NCBI RefSeq assembly: GCF_021390675.1
Contig: NZ_JAJEJV010000004.1
Span: 2,666,001-2,730,000 of the forward strand
Origin: Dyella sp. 2HG41-7
GTDB taxonomy: Bacteria > Pseudomonadota > Gammaproteobacteria > Xanthomonadales > Rhodanobacteraceae
DNA: 64,000 nt
Direction of reading: 5' to 3'
Part shown: one piece after another, positions 7,928 to 16,021 of the stretch
Layout of the letters: each line of letters opens with the position of its first letter
How positions within the stretch are numbered: the stretch's first letter is position 1
Translations under genes and position numbers: made by a program
Notes under the pieces: generated by a model
Seen by the model: the letters and a program-made list of their open reading frames with translations, nothing else
What the model was told of the DNA's origin: nothing
Database searches by the model: none

Positions 7928-9577
7928 ATGGGGAAGCGGTTCTGGACTAACGACTGGCTGCTGCAGCTCGCCGTAGCTGGCGGCTACGCGCTGCTTTACC
8001 TTGCCATTCACCCGTTCTCCACAGCGCATTGGCCGATCCACGCCGGCGTGCGTATGGCCTGCCTGCTGCTGATTCCTTATCGATTCTGGCCCGCGCTGCT
8101 GATCGGCGAAGCGCTGCCTAACGAATACCAAGTCATCCCCTGCCTTGCATCACTTGGTCCGGCATGGGTGGCGGTCCGTTCCGTTCCTCCCATTGCGGTG
8201 GCTATGTTGATCGTGTGGGCATGTCGCACCTGGATGCCACCTTTTCCTTCCAAGAAATTGATCGACATCAAGGCGCTGCTTGTCTGCGGTCTGCTGGTCT
8301 CATTGGGAGGGATGGTATACAGCTCAACAGCGTTAGCGGTGGCGACTGCACCGACCATCTCGTTTGTTCCGATGAATGCCGTGGAATATTTTCTCGGCCC
8401 ATACCTGGGTATTTTTTCCATCGTGCCTTGGGTCTTGATGGTCAAGCTCGATTACAAGCCAGGCCATCTGCATGAACAGATTCGCCGAGCCCTATCGAGC
8501 AGGTTGTTTCTCGACACCGTAGCGCTCCTGATCCCTGCGTTAGTTCTGCTGGAGTGGGTCAGCTATGTTGGAAACGATCAGGTCAAGCAAATTGCCCCTG
8601 TCGCCATGTTTCTCCCCATGGCGTGGCTCACACTCAAACATGGTTGGCGCGCCGCTGCCGTAAGCGGCCCTTTGGCAATCGCATGCATTTCGCTGCCTAT
8701 TGCCCCGATCAACGACATTGATCCAAAGACTTACGCAACCCAAGCGACTCTCGCTGTCGTTGTTACTTGCTTGTTTGCGCTGGGTGGGCGCATCAGCGTC
8801 CAGCTTATGGACGAGGAAAAAGAAAAGCGCAGCGCGCTCAGCGTCCAGCGTTTCGCAAGGCAGAGCCTCCAGCTTGGTGAACAGCGCATGCGGCAGACGT
8901 CGCAAGCTCTGGAGTATCTCGCTGGCACGTTGCATATCACCAATGGCCGCTTGCTTGAACAGATGCGCCGCATCGTCCCGAACATTGAAAGCCACGCGTT
9001 CTACAAGCAATCGGTTGCGATGCAAAGCCAGGTCTATCGCCTGGCTGAGAGCATGCATCCCGTCGCGTGGCGCGAGCGAGGATTGCCGGCGGCGCTCAAT
9101 GAAACGATCGCGCGCGCCCTCGATGAGGCAGGCATCGCCTATCGTTGCGAAATTAGTGGGCGCGGCTTCACGCGTTTAGCGCCTGCCGTTCTGACCGCCA
9201 CTTATCGGTCCGCATGCGAAGCGGCTGTCTACGTCACATCCAGGCTTGCCTGTAACCGCGTAAATCTCGTACTCCGCGGTGGCGAAACGCGTGGAAAACG
9301 ATGGGTTATGTTGCGCGTAGAAGGCGTGCTGGAAGAAACCGGCGTTGCTAACGCCGTGTATCACTCGGAAGAACGCAAGCGTCTTGCGACCAAGCTTGGA
9401 GCAAGCATGCTGGACATACCGGAGATGCGCGATCACGTGCGCATCTTCGATGGATACTTGCATCTGCGGATGCCGTCTAACCGTCTACGTATTACCGTTC
9501 TGCTGCATGACGCCGTGCAAGAGGAGCAGAGGCCAGTATCTCGCCTCGCTCCACCACTACGCCTATGGGTGAAATAG
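7928..9577 (+). CDS. MASE1-domain membrane sensor with degenerate histidine-kinase C-terminus
   Basis: The ATG at 7928 follows AGGGG with 7-nt spacing; an upstream in-frame TTG is less likely. The 549-residue protein has about eight to nine hydrophobic segments in its first 300 residues, matching the MASE1 integral-membrane sensor fold. A short coiled coil follows, then a cytoplasmic half laid out like HPK7 (NarX/DesK-type) kinases: AESMHPVAWRERGLPAAL resembles their post-X-region HP...L...GL..AL signature, and the YRSACEAAVYV stretch lies where the N-box should be. The N-box Asn is missing there, the usual ELHD phosphoacceptor is not recognisable, and no glycine-rich ATP lid is seen. It is probably not an active kinase. 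It may be a signal-binding partner or have lost its function. No response regulator gene lies beside it. Confidence 0.75.
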   Translation: MGKRFWTNDWLLQLAVAGGYALLYLAIHPFSTAHWPIHAGVRMACLLLIPYRFWPALLIGEALPNEYQVIPCLASLGPAWVAVRSVPPIAVAMLIVWACRTWMPPFPSKKLIDIKALLVCGLLVSLGGMVYSSTALAVATAPTISFVPMNAVEYFLGPYLGIFSIVPWVLMVKLDYKPGHLHEQIRRALSSRLFLDTVALLIPALVLLEWVSYVGNDQVKQIAPVAMFLPMAWLTLKHGWRAAAVSGPLAIACISLPIAPINDIDPKTYATQATLAVVVTCLFALGGRISVQLMDEEKEKRSALSVQRFARQSLQLGEQRMRQTSQALEYLAGTLHITNGRLLEQMRRIVPNIESHAFYKQSVAMQSQVYRLAESMHPVAWRERGLPAALNETIARALDEAGIAYRCEISGRGFTRLAPAVLTATYRSACEAAVYVTSRLACNRVNLVLRGGETRGKRWVMLRVEGVLEETGVANAVYHSEERKRLATKLGASMLDIPEMRDHVRIFDGYLHLRMPSNRLRITVLLHDAVQEEQRPVSRLAPPLRLWVK

Positions 9578-9594
9578 CACCTATAGCCAACTAA

Positions 9595-10086
9595 TCAGGG
9601 ACCGCCGTTACCCGAGCAGGTAGCGGGAGGGCACGAAGTAGCTGCGCTCATCACACTAAACGTCGTCGCGCCACTGGTTTGCGGCGTGGCCGTAACAGTC
9701 GTCGCGCTATCGCTGTAAACCGTCTGCGCCGGCGTTGATGTCGAGCTGGTCGACGGCGTTGCGGTCGCAGCACTCGACGACGACGGCGTCGACACGTTCT
9801 GCGAATCCACACCTACCGGCAGCACGATCGACGTGCCGTTGGCCGTACCCACCGCCGCGTGCACGTTGCCATTCAGATCGTTGATCTGGATGTACTTGAC
9901 ACCGTTCAACACGAACACATACACGTGCCAATTCGGATTGGCGCTGACGTCTGTCGCATTCGGCCAGGCTTGGCCAAGTCCAGTCGCCGGAGTAGCGGTC
10001 TGGCCGAAGGCCATGGGGGTTGCGCAAAGAGCAAACAGACTGGCGATTGCTGCTTTACGGACGAAGCTTCCTTGTTTACTGGACAT
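9595..10086 (-). CDS. Small secreted Ser/Thr/Ala-rich protein of unknown function
   Basis: I do not recognise a named family. The ATG at 10086 follows AGGGG and gives 163 residues beginning with a clear Sec signal peptide (cleavage expected after MAFG). The mature part starts with a structured-looking segment (NPNWHVYVFVLNGVKYIQI) that reads like a small beta sheet. It then runs into a low-complexity Ser/Thr/Ala/Pro region of roughly 60 residues. The end carries two cysteines (CPPATC) that could form a disulfide. A longer frame upstream adds 32 residues but would hide the signal. It converges on the MASE1 gene with only 17 bp between stops. Likely periplasmic or extracellular; the role is unknown. 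Confidence 0.7.
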   Translation of the reverse strand: MSSKQGSFVRKAAIASLFALCATPMAFGQTATPATGLGQAWPNATDVSANPNWHVYVFVLNGVKYIQINDLNGNVHAAVGTANGTSIVLPVGVDSQNVSTPSSSSAATATPSTSSTSTPAQTVYSDSATTVTATPQTSGATTFSVMSAATSCPPATCSGNGGP

Positions 10087-10323
10087 GGGGTTTCCCCTGA
10101 TTGTTAATGGTAGTTCTACTACCGGAAATCGAAATGTAGCAGGGGAATTGCGTGAAAAACGGCGAAATTCCCAGATTTGCATACCGACAATTCAGCAACG
10201 CTACGTCGTGCGTATTGCTTCACATTTTTTTGATCGCATATGGTGTTGGGAGTGCGATCGAGTCGATTTGCTCGAAAAGTGGCAAGCATCCTGCAATGAC
10301 AAAGCGCATAAATTGCGCGCAAT

Positions 10324-10346
10324 AAAAAACCGCCCGAAGGCGGCTT
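10324..10346 (-). terminator. Rho-independent terminator after tRNA-Cys
   Basis: On the minus strand GCCGCC-TTCG-GGCGG forms a GC-rich hairpin with a stable UUCG-type loop. A run of six T follows, as expected just downstream of the tRNA-Cys gene. Confidence 0.85.
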
Positions 10347-10359
10347 CAACGTTGCGCAA

Positions 10360-10433
10360 TGGAGGCCAGGGTCGGAATCGAACCGGCGTACACGGCTTTG
10401 CAGGCCGCTGCATGACCACTCTGCCACCTGGCC
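10360..10433 (-). tRNA. tRNA-Cys (anticodon GCA)
   Basis: A 74-nt cloverleaf with encoded CCA on the minus strand. Acceptor arms GGCCAGG and CCTGGCC pair fully. The T arm contains GGTTCGATTCC and the anticodon loop reads CTGCAAA, so the anticodon is GCA. The discriminator base is U, the identity element of tRNA-Cys. It is the last of three tRNAs downstream of pgsA, the same neighbourhood as glyW-cysT in E. coli. A Rho-independent terminator follows it. Confidence 0.97.
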
Positions 10434-10478
10434 ATTGCGCTAAACCGTAGCCATGATAGGCCAGGGTCAGAGCTTTAA

Positions 10479-10508
10479 AAAACAAAACCTCGGCTCACCG
10501 AGGTTTTG
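10479..10508 (-). terminator. Rho-independent terminator after first tRNA-Gly
   Basis: On the minus strand AAAACCTCGG-TGAG-CCGAGGTTTT forms a perfect 10-bp stem followed by GTTTTTT. It separates tRNA-Gly (10517-10592) from tRNA-Cys, implying that the tRNAs are not one simple transcript. Confidence 0.85.
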
Positions 10509-10516
10509 CTTGAATC

Positions 10517-10592
<76 letters not shown>

Positions 10593-10605
10593 ATCGGAGC
10601 ATGTA

Positions 10606-10633
10606 ACTATAGCAGAACCCGGTTAGAAGTGAA
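10606..10633 (-). promoter_or_regulatory. Sigma-70-like promoter of tRNA-Gly copy 1
   Basis: Reading the minus strand, TTCACT is followed after 16 nt by TATAGT (5 of 6 matches to the -10 consensus). The predicted transcript would start just upstream of the mature tRNA 5' end at 10592. Confidence 0.65.
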
Positions 10634-10698
10634 TAGCCGCGCCTGCTTTTTTTCAGTAATTCAAGCAACTTGCCGCACATGCTTGACGTATTAATACA

Positions 10699-10732
10699 AC
10701 ACGGCCCCGAAGCTGGCTTCAGGGCCGTGTTT
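10699..10732 (-). terminator. Rho-independent terminator after second tRNA-Gly
   Basis: On the minus strand ACACGGCCC and GGGCCGTGT pair around a loop of about a dozen nt, followed by a T-rich stretch (TGTATTAAT). It lies immediately downstream of the tRNA-Gly copy at 10739-10814. Confidence 0.75.
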
Positions 10733-10738
10733 GAAATC

Positions 10739-10814
<76 letters not shown>

Positions 10815-10827
10815 ATCGGAGCCGCGC

Positions 10828-10855
10828 ATTTTAACGTGTGAAACAAAACCGTCAA
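10828..10855 (-). promoter_or_regulatory. Strong sigma-70-like promoter of tRNA-Gly copy 2
   Basis: Minus strand TTGACG, 16-nt spacer, TAAAAT: five of six matches in each box. The -35 box overlaps the last codons of pgsA (its stop codon is 10852-10854). The mature tRNA 5' end lies 14 bp downstream of the -10 box, so the leader would be very short. Confidence 0.8.
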
Positions 10856-11472
10856 GCGTTTCTGTCTTGTTCGGGTGTGGACGCCACGTGGGATGGCGCC
10901 TCATCCCGCAAAGCCGGCCACGCCGCGCGCAGGTAATACAGGCCCGACCAGATGGTCAATACGCCGGCCAGCACCAGCAAACCTTCGCCGATGTGATACA
11001 GCCGCAGCGCTTCGGCATCTTTTTCGTGCTGCAAGATCAGCACGATCAACGCCACCATCTGCATTACGGTTTTCAGTTTACCGATAAATGCCACGCGCAC
11101 CGTGGCGCGCATGCCGATTTCCGCCATCCACTCGCGCAACGCCGAGACGCTGATCTCGCGCCCGACAATAATCGCCGAGGTAATCGCCATCACGATGCCG
11201 GACCAATCGCCTCGATGCGAGGCCACTAGCATGAACAACGTCACCGCCACCATCAGCTTGTCGGCTACCGGATCGAGAAAAGCTCCGAACTTGGAGATCA
11301 TATTCAAGCGGCGCGCGAGATAGCCGTCGAGCCAATCGGTAATGCCCGCCAACGCGAACACGATGGCGGCCGTGATGTTATGGCCACGAAACGGTAGATA
11401 AAACACCAGCACCATCACCGGCAGCAGCGCTACACGGAACAGCGTGAGCCAAGTCGGTAGATTGATGCGCAT
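10852..11472 (-). CDS. pgsA: CDP-diacylglycerol--glycerol-3-phosphate 3-phosphatidyltransferase
   Basis: Makes phosphatidylglycerophosphate, the committed step to phosphatidylglycerol and cardiolipin, in the inner membrane. The ATG at 11472 follows GGAAGGAG and gives 206 residues; a longer frame adds 21 unlikely residues. The CDP-alcohol phosphotransferase motif D-x2-DG-x2-AR-x8-G-x3-D-x3-D is complete, from Asp46 (DWLDGYLARR) to Asp71 (FLDPVAD). Several hydrophobic helices flank it. It follows uvrC by 43 bp on the same strand and precedes two tRNA-Gly and one tRNA-Cys gene. This uvrC-pgsA-tRNA order is conserved in many gammaproteobacteria, including E. coli. Confidence 0.95.
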   Translation of the reverse strand: MRINLPTWLTLFRVALLPVMVLVFYLPFRGHNITAAIVFALAGITDWLDGYLARRLNMISKFGAFLDPVADKLMVAVTLFMLVASHRGDWSGIVMAITSAIIVGREISVSALREWMAEIGMRATVRVAFIGKLKTVMQMVALIVLILQHEKDAEALRLYHIGEGLLVLAGVLTIWSGLYYLRAAWPALRDEAPSHVASTPEQDRNA

Positions 11473-11515
11473 GGGCTCCTTCCGATTTGTGTCAGTGTCG
11501 CACGAGTCGATGGGA

Positions 11516-13342
11516 TCACGCATGGAGTGCGTCATAAATACGCTCGGCGAGGCCGCGATCGATGCCTTTCACTTGCATCAATTCCTCGACGCCCGCCGCC
11601 TCCACGCCTGCCAGGCCGCCAAACGCTTTCAACAGTGCCGCACGGCGCCGTGCGCCGACGCCTTGCACGTCTTCCAGCACGCTGCGTTCGCGCGCCTTCT
11701 CGCGGCGTTTGCGGTGTCCGCTGATGGCGAAGCGATGCGATTCGTCACGCACCGCGGCCACCAAATGCAGCGCGGGCGACGTGGGGCCAGGATGAATCTC
11801 GCGATGGGATCCGGCCAAGATCAGTGTTTCTTCACCGGCCCGTCGTCCTGGTCCCTTCGCGACGCCGACGACCTCGATACCGCTAATCCCGAGTTCGGCC
11901 AGCACGTCCAACGCCTGGGCTACTTGGCCAGTGCCGCCATCGATCAAAAGAATATCCGGACGCGCGCCCTCGCCTTCCGCCACTTTGCGGAAGCGGCGCG
12001 TGAGCGCCTGATGCATGGCGGCATAATCGTCGCCCGGCGTGATGCCTGAGATGTTGAAGCGACGATAATGCGATTTCTCCGGCCCTTCCGGTCCGAACAC
12101 CACGCAAGACGCCACCGTAGCCTCGCCTCGCGTGTGGCTGATGTCGAAACATTCGATACGTTTCGGTGGTTCGTCCAGGCCCAGCACGTTCTGCAGATCG
12201 TCGAAGCGCGCGCCCAACGTCTGGCGACTGGCGATGCGCGAGGTAAGCGATGCTTGCGCGTTGCGCTCGGCCATTTGCAGAAATTGCGCGCGGTCGCCGC
12301 GAACCCGCGTTTTGATTTCCACCGCGTGACCGCATTGCTGCGCCAGCATCTCAGCGATCAGCTGCTCATCGGCGATGGATTCGCCGAGAATGATTTCGCG
12401 CGGCACCGGGCGGTCGAGGTAATACTGCGCGACGAACTGCGCCAACACATCGGCAGGATCGGCGTCCAGCGGAAGGCGTGGATAAAAATCGCGCGTACCC
12501 AAGCTGATACCGTTGCGGAAGAACAGCACGCTGACGCATGCGATACCCGATTCGATGCGGCAAGCGATCACGTCCATATCGGCCGTCGCGCCTTGCACGT
12601 GATTTTGTGCGTGAAGTTTACGCAACGCGGCGATCTGGTCGCGCAAACCGGCTGCGCGTTCGAAATTCAGCGCAGTGCTGGCCTGCTCCATCCCCACCAC
12701 AAGCTCGTCGATCACGGCGCTGCTGCGGCCATCCAGGAACATTTCCACGTGGCGCACGTCGTTGCGATAGTCCTCCGGGCTGATAAGCCCCACGCAAGGA
12801 CCCGTGCAGCGACCGATTTGGTATTGCAGGCACGGACGCGAGCGATTGCGAAAATAGCTGTCTTCGCATTGCCGCACCTTGAATAGCTTTTGCATCAGAT
12901 TAAGGCTTTCGCGCACGGCAAAAGCGCTGGGAAACGGGCCAAAAAATCGACCAGGCTGATTGCGCGCACCGCGATGGAAGGCGAGACGCGGATACTCCTC
13001 GCCGCCCGACAGATAGATGTACGGGTAACTTTTGTCGTCGCGCAGCAAGATGTTGTAGCGGGGCTTCAGCGCCTTGATCAGCTGCGATTCCAACAGCAGC
13101 GCCTCGGCCTCCGTGCGCGTTACGGTGATTTCGCATCGAGCGATCTGGGACACCATCGCCGCGATGCGCGGTTCCATCCGCGGCTTAAGAAAGTAGCTGC
13201 CGACGCGCTTTTTTAGGTTGCTGGCCTTGCCCACATAAAGCAGATCGCCGCCCTCGTCGAAGTAACGATAGACGCCGGGAGACGTGGTAAGCGTGCTGAC
13301 GAAGACCTTGCCGTCGAAGGCCTGGGGAGGAGCGGGCTGCAT
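11516..13342 (-). CDS. uvrC: Excinuclease ABC subunit C
   Basis: Nuclease subunit of nucleotide excision repair that makes both incisions around a lesion marked by UvrAB. The 608-residue length is normal. The N-terminal GIY-YIG nuclease domain shows SPGVYRY, LLYVGKASNLKKRV and later the conserved metal-binding Glu region. A cysteine-rich stretch (CLQYQIGRCTGPCVG) follows, then a UVR motif near residues 205-240, the RNase H-like endonuclease domain (IECFDISHTRGE) and a C-terminal helix-hairpin-helix pair (VQGVGARRRAALLKAFGG). The start at 13342 matches the family's usual N-terminus, though its ribosome binding site is weak. It lies between the phosphatase gene and pgsA. Confidence 0.97.
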   Translation of the reverse strand: MQPAPPQAFDGKVFVSTLTTSPGVYRYFDEGGDLLYVGKASNLKKRVGSYFLKPRMEPRIAAMVSQIARCEITVTRTEAEALLLESQLIKALKPRYNILLRDDKSYPYIYLSGGEEYPRLAFHRGARNQPGRFFGPFPSAFAVRESLNLMQKLFKVRQCEDSYFRNRSRPCLQYQIGRCTGPCVGLISPEDYRNDVRHVEMFLDGRSSAVIDELVVGMEQASTALNFERAAGLRDQIAALRKLHAQNHVQGATADMDVIACRIESGIACVSVLFFRNGISLGTRDFYPRLPLDADPADVLAQFVAQYYLDRPVPREIILGESIADEQLIAEMLAQQCGHAVEIKTRVRGDRAQFLQMAERNAQASLTSRIASRQTLGARFDDLQNVLGLDEPPKRIECFDISHTRGEATVASCVVFGPEGPEKSHYRRFNISGITPGDDYAAMHQALTRRFRKVAEGEGARPDILLIDGGTGQVAQALDVLAELGISGIEVVGVAKGPGRRAGEETLILAGSHREIHPGPTSPALHLVAAVRDESHRFAISGHRKRREKARERSVLEDVQGVGARRRAALLKAFGGLAGVEAAGVEELMQVKGIDRGLAERIYDALHA

Positions 13343-13396
13343 GGGAATGATTTTAGCCCGAATGGCGAAATTCCAACCCCCGCCATCGGAAATAGT

Positions 13397-13864
13397 TCAA
13401 CCACCGCGTAGGCGTTTGATCAATCCTTCGACACCCTTTTCGGCCAGCGCGACCGATCGCGCGAAATCTTCCGGCTCACCGTAGTAAGGATCGGGGAAAT
13501 CATGAGGCGGCGCCGCGCTAGTCCATTCCAAAAACAGCGCCAAACGATCATGGGCCGAACGGTTAGAGGCCGCGCGCATGTCGCGAAGATTTTTTCCGTC
13601 CATCGCCAGCAGCAAGTCGTAGTGCTCGAAATCGGCGGCGGCCAGCTGCCGGGCACAATGAATCTCCAATTCATAACCTGCGTTGGCCGCCGCCGCGCGC
13701 ATGCGGGTGTCGGCCTGCTCGCCGACATGCCAATTGCCGGTGCCCCGCGAAGCTACCTCGATATCGAGTCCGGCATCGGCCAGATGCTTGCGCGCAACGC
13801 CCTCGACCAGCGGCGACCGGCAAATATTGCCCAGACAGACGAACAATACGCGGCGAACGGTCAC
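13397..13864 (-). CDS. Low-molecular-weight protein-tyrosine phosphatase
   Basis: Cytoplasmic phosphatase that removes phosphate from tyrosine residues. The P-loop VCLGNICRS supplies Cys10 and Arg16, and the general-acid aspartate is in DPYYG (Asp125). I chose the GTG at 13864, which overlaps the kdsB stop as GTGA and gives 155 residues starting close to the P-loop strand, as in the family. A GTG 15 bp upstream is the alternative. In some relatives such phosphatases pair with a tyrosine kinase of exopolysaccharide export, but no such kinase is here. Its place between kdsB and uvrC suggests only co-transcription. Confidence 0.92.
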   Translation of the reverse strand: MTVRRVLFVCLGNICRSPLVEGVARKHLADAGLDIEVASRGTGNWHVGEQADTRMRAAAANAGYELEIHCARQLAAADFEHYDLLLAMDGKNLRDMRAASNRSAHDRLALFLEWTSAAPPHDFPDPYYGEPEDFARSVALAEKGVEGLIKRLRGG

Positions 13865-14634
13865 CGGCTGCTTGCCCACGCTTCGGCGCGCTGCAGATCG
13901 GCTTCGGTATCGATGCCCGGCGGAAAAGGCTCAGGCGTCAAACGAACCGCGATCGGATAACCATGTTCGAGCACGCGCAGTTGTTCCAACGATTCGGCCT
14001 GCTCCAGCGGCGTGCGCGCCAGGCTCGTGTATTGCTGCAAGAAACCTGCGCGATACGCATAGATCCCGATATGCCGAAGAAACGGGAATGCTTCAGGCAA
14101 CGTCTGTCGATCTGCCGCAAAAGCATCGCGCGCCCAAGGCAGCGGCGCGCGGCTGAAATACATCGCCCGCCCCTGTGATGAGCTGACCAGCTTGACGACA
14201 TTGGGGTCGAACAACTCATGCGCATCGGTGATTGGCGTGGCAAGCGTCGCCATCGGCGCGCTGTCTTCGGACAACGCTCGCGCCACTTCTTGAATGCCGG
14301 CAGCCGGCGCAAACGGTTCGTCGCCCTGAAGGTTCACAACGATGGTGTCCGAAGACCAGCCGTAATACGCGGCGCACTCGGCCAGACGATCACTGCCCGA
14401 CGCGTGATCGCTGCGGGTCATGCAGACGTCCACATTGTGATTCGCTAATGCGTCGGTGATGCGCTCGTCGTCCGTCGCCACGACGACTTGCGTTGCGCCG
14501 GCCAACAAGGCGCGCTGCGCAACGCGGACGACCATCGGAATGCCTGCGATCGTGCGCAAGGGCTTGCCCGGGAGACGCGTCGAGCCGTAACGAGCGGGGA
14601 TCGCAACGATGAAAGCGGGTTTCTGGGCGGACAT
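13861..14634 (-). CDS. kdsB: 3-deoxy-manno-octulosonate cytidylyltransferase (CMP-KDO synthetase)
   Basis: Activates KDO with CTP to form CMP-KDO, the donor for the inner core of lipopolysaccharide. The 257-residue protein has the nucleotide-binding opening [15 protein letters not shown], the conserved [15 protein letters not shown] block and NLQGDEPF, and ends with [10 protein letters not shown], all hallmarks of the family. The start follows the usual N-terminus. Its stop overlaps the GTG of the phosphatase gene. A strong inverted repeat lies upstream, between it and aroA. KdsA, the enzyme two steps earlier, is encoded elsewhere in this window (49032-49865). Confidence 0.96.
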   Translation of the reverse strand: MSAQKPAFIVAIPARYGSTRLPGKPLRTIAGIPMVVRVAQRALLAGATQVVVATDDERITDALANHNVDVCMTRSDHASGSDRLAECAAYYGWSSDTIVVNLQGDEPFAPAAGIQEVARALSEDSAPMATLATPITDAHELFDPNVVKLVSSSQGRAMYFSRAPLPWARDAFAADRQTLPEAFPFLRHIGIYAYRAGFLQQYTSLARTPLEQAESLEQLRVLEHGYPIAVRLTPEPFPPGIDTEADLQRAEAWASSR

Positions 14635-14662
14635 GGCGTGTTTATGGTGGAAACCGCAAAGT

Positions 14663-14698
14663 CTAATCGCTTGTCGCTCGACAGCGACAAGCGATTAG
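14663..14698. repeat. Perfect 16-bp inverted repeat between aroA and kdsB
   Basis: CTAATCGCTTGTCGCT at 14663-14678 is exactly complemented by 14683-14698, with a 4-nt loop. In RNA of either strand it would form a very stable hairpin. On the minus strand (the direction of both flanking genes) no T run follows, so it is not a standard Rho-independent terminator. It lies 15 bp downstream of the aroA stop and 28 bp upstream of the kdsB start. An mRNA-stability element, an attenuator or a protein-binding site are all possible. Confidence 0.75.
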
Positions 14699-14713
14699 CC
14701 GTACCCGACAAGA

Positions 14714-16021
14714 TTAGCGCAAGACGAATCCGCAGCTATTGGCCAGCTCCAAAAATCCCGGGAACGACGTGGCGACATTCGCGCAGTCGCCGATAGTCAC
14801 GGGGCCTTGCGCGACGAGCCCGGCGACGGCAAAACTCATGGCGATGCGATGATCGCCGTGACTGTTCACCTCGCCACCGCCAATCGCTCCACCGTCAATG
14901 ATGGCGCCGTCCGGCGTTTCTTCGATACGAACGTCGAGCGCGCGCAATCCGGCGGCCATGGTCGCGATGCGATCCGACTCCTTGACGCGCAACTCCGCCG
15001 CGCCACGAACAACGGTACGACCTTTTGCCACCGCCGCCGCGACAAACAACGCGGGAAATTCGTCGATCATGTCCGGCACCAGCGCCTCGGGCAGTTCGAT
15101 GCCATGCAACGGCGCGTAGCGAACCACCAGATCGCCCACCGATTCGCCGCCGCTTTCGCCTTCGTTCTCGACGCGAATATCGGCGCCCATCAAGCGCAAC
15201 GCTTCCAGCAAACCGGTGCGCCGAGGATTCAAACCCACCGCGGGCAAACGCAATTCCGAGCCAGGCAGAACGCTCGCCGCAACCAGGAAAAACGCCGCCG
15301 AAGAAAAATCCGCCGGTACCACCACGTCGGTCGCACGCAAACGATGGCTGCCTTCGAGCTTGGCGTGACCTGGCGAAAACTCAACCGGCCAACCGAATGC
15401 GGCGAGCATGCGTTCGGTGTAATCGCGCGTCGGATGCGGTTCGATCACTTCCGTGCTGCCTTGCGCATACAAGCCGGCCAGCAGCAATGCGGATTTCACC
15501 TGGGCGCTGGCGACCGGCAGTTCATAGCGAATGCCGTGCAACGCGCTGCCTCCATGGACGCGTAGCGGCGGCAAACCTTCCTGACTGTCGATCTTCGCAC
15601 CCATTTTCGCGAGCGGATCGGTGACGCGCCGCATCGGCCGCTTGGAAAGCGATTCGTCGCCGATCAGTGTGCTGTCGAAGGACTGCCCCGCGAGCAGCCC
15701 CGTCAGCAGACGCATGCCGGTACCGGCGTTACCGCAATCGAGCGGCTTGTTCGATGCGCGCAAACCGTGCAAACCCACGCCGCGCACGATGCGTTCGCCT
15801 GGCGATGGCGCTTCGATCGAAACGCCCAATTGCGCCAAGACTGCCGCCGTCGCGCGCGTGTCCTCGCCTTCCAGAAAACCGCGGATATGCGAGGTGCCTT
15901 CGGCAATCGCCGAAAGCATCATGGAACGATGCGACACCGATTTGTCGCCCGGTACGACGACCGTACCGCGCAACGCCGTAGCGGGTCGACTGACCCAATC
16001 CAAACGCTGTGCTCCGCTCAT
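14714..16021 (-). CDS. aroA: 3-phosphoshikimate 1-carboxyvinyltransferase (EPSP synthase)
   Basis: Sixth enzyme of the shikimate pathway, joining shikimate-3-phosphate with phosphoenolpyruvate. The ATG at 16021 overlaps the pheA stop (ATGA) and gives 435 residues; the frame is open for 43 codons further upstream, but that part lies inside pheA. Recognisable motifs are VPGDKSVSHRSMML with the catalytic lysine near the N-terminus, NAGTGMRLLTGLLAG, and RVKESDRIATMAAGL in the second domain. Coupling with pheA puts two steps of aromatic biosynthesis in one operon, with serC just upstream. Confidence 0.97.
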   Translation of the reverse strand: MSGAQRLDWVSRPATALRGTVVVPGDKSVSHRSMMLSAIAEGTSHIRGFLEGEDTRATAAVLAQLGVSIEAPSPGERIVRGVGLHGLRASNKPLDCGNAGTGMRLLTGLLAGQSFDSTLIGDESLSKRPMRRVTDPLAKMGAKIDSQEGLPPLRVHGGSALHGIRYELPVASAQVKSALLLAGLYAQGSTEVIEPHPTRDYTERMLAAFGWPVEFSPGHAKLEGSHRLRATDVVVPADFSSAAFFLVAASVLPGSELRLPAVGLNPRRTGLLEALRLMGADIRVENEGESGGESVGDLVVRYAPLHGIELPEALVPDMIDEFPALFVAAAVAKGRTVVRGAAELRVKESDRIATMAAGLRALDVRIEETPDGAIIDGGAIGGGEVNSHGDHRIAMSFAVAGLVAQGPVTIGDCANVATSFPGFLELANSCGFVLR

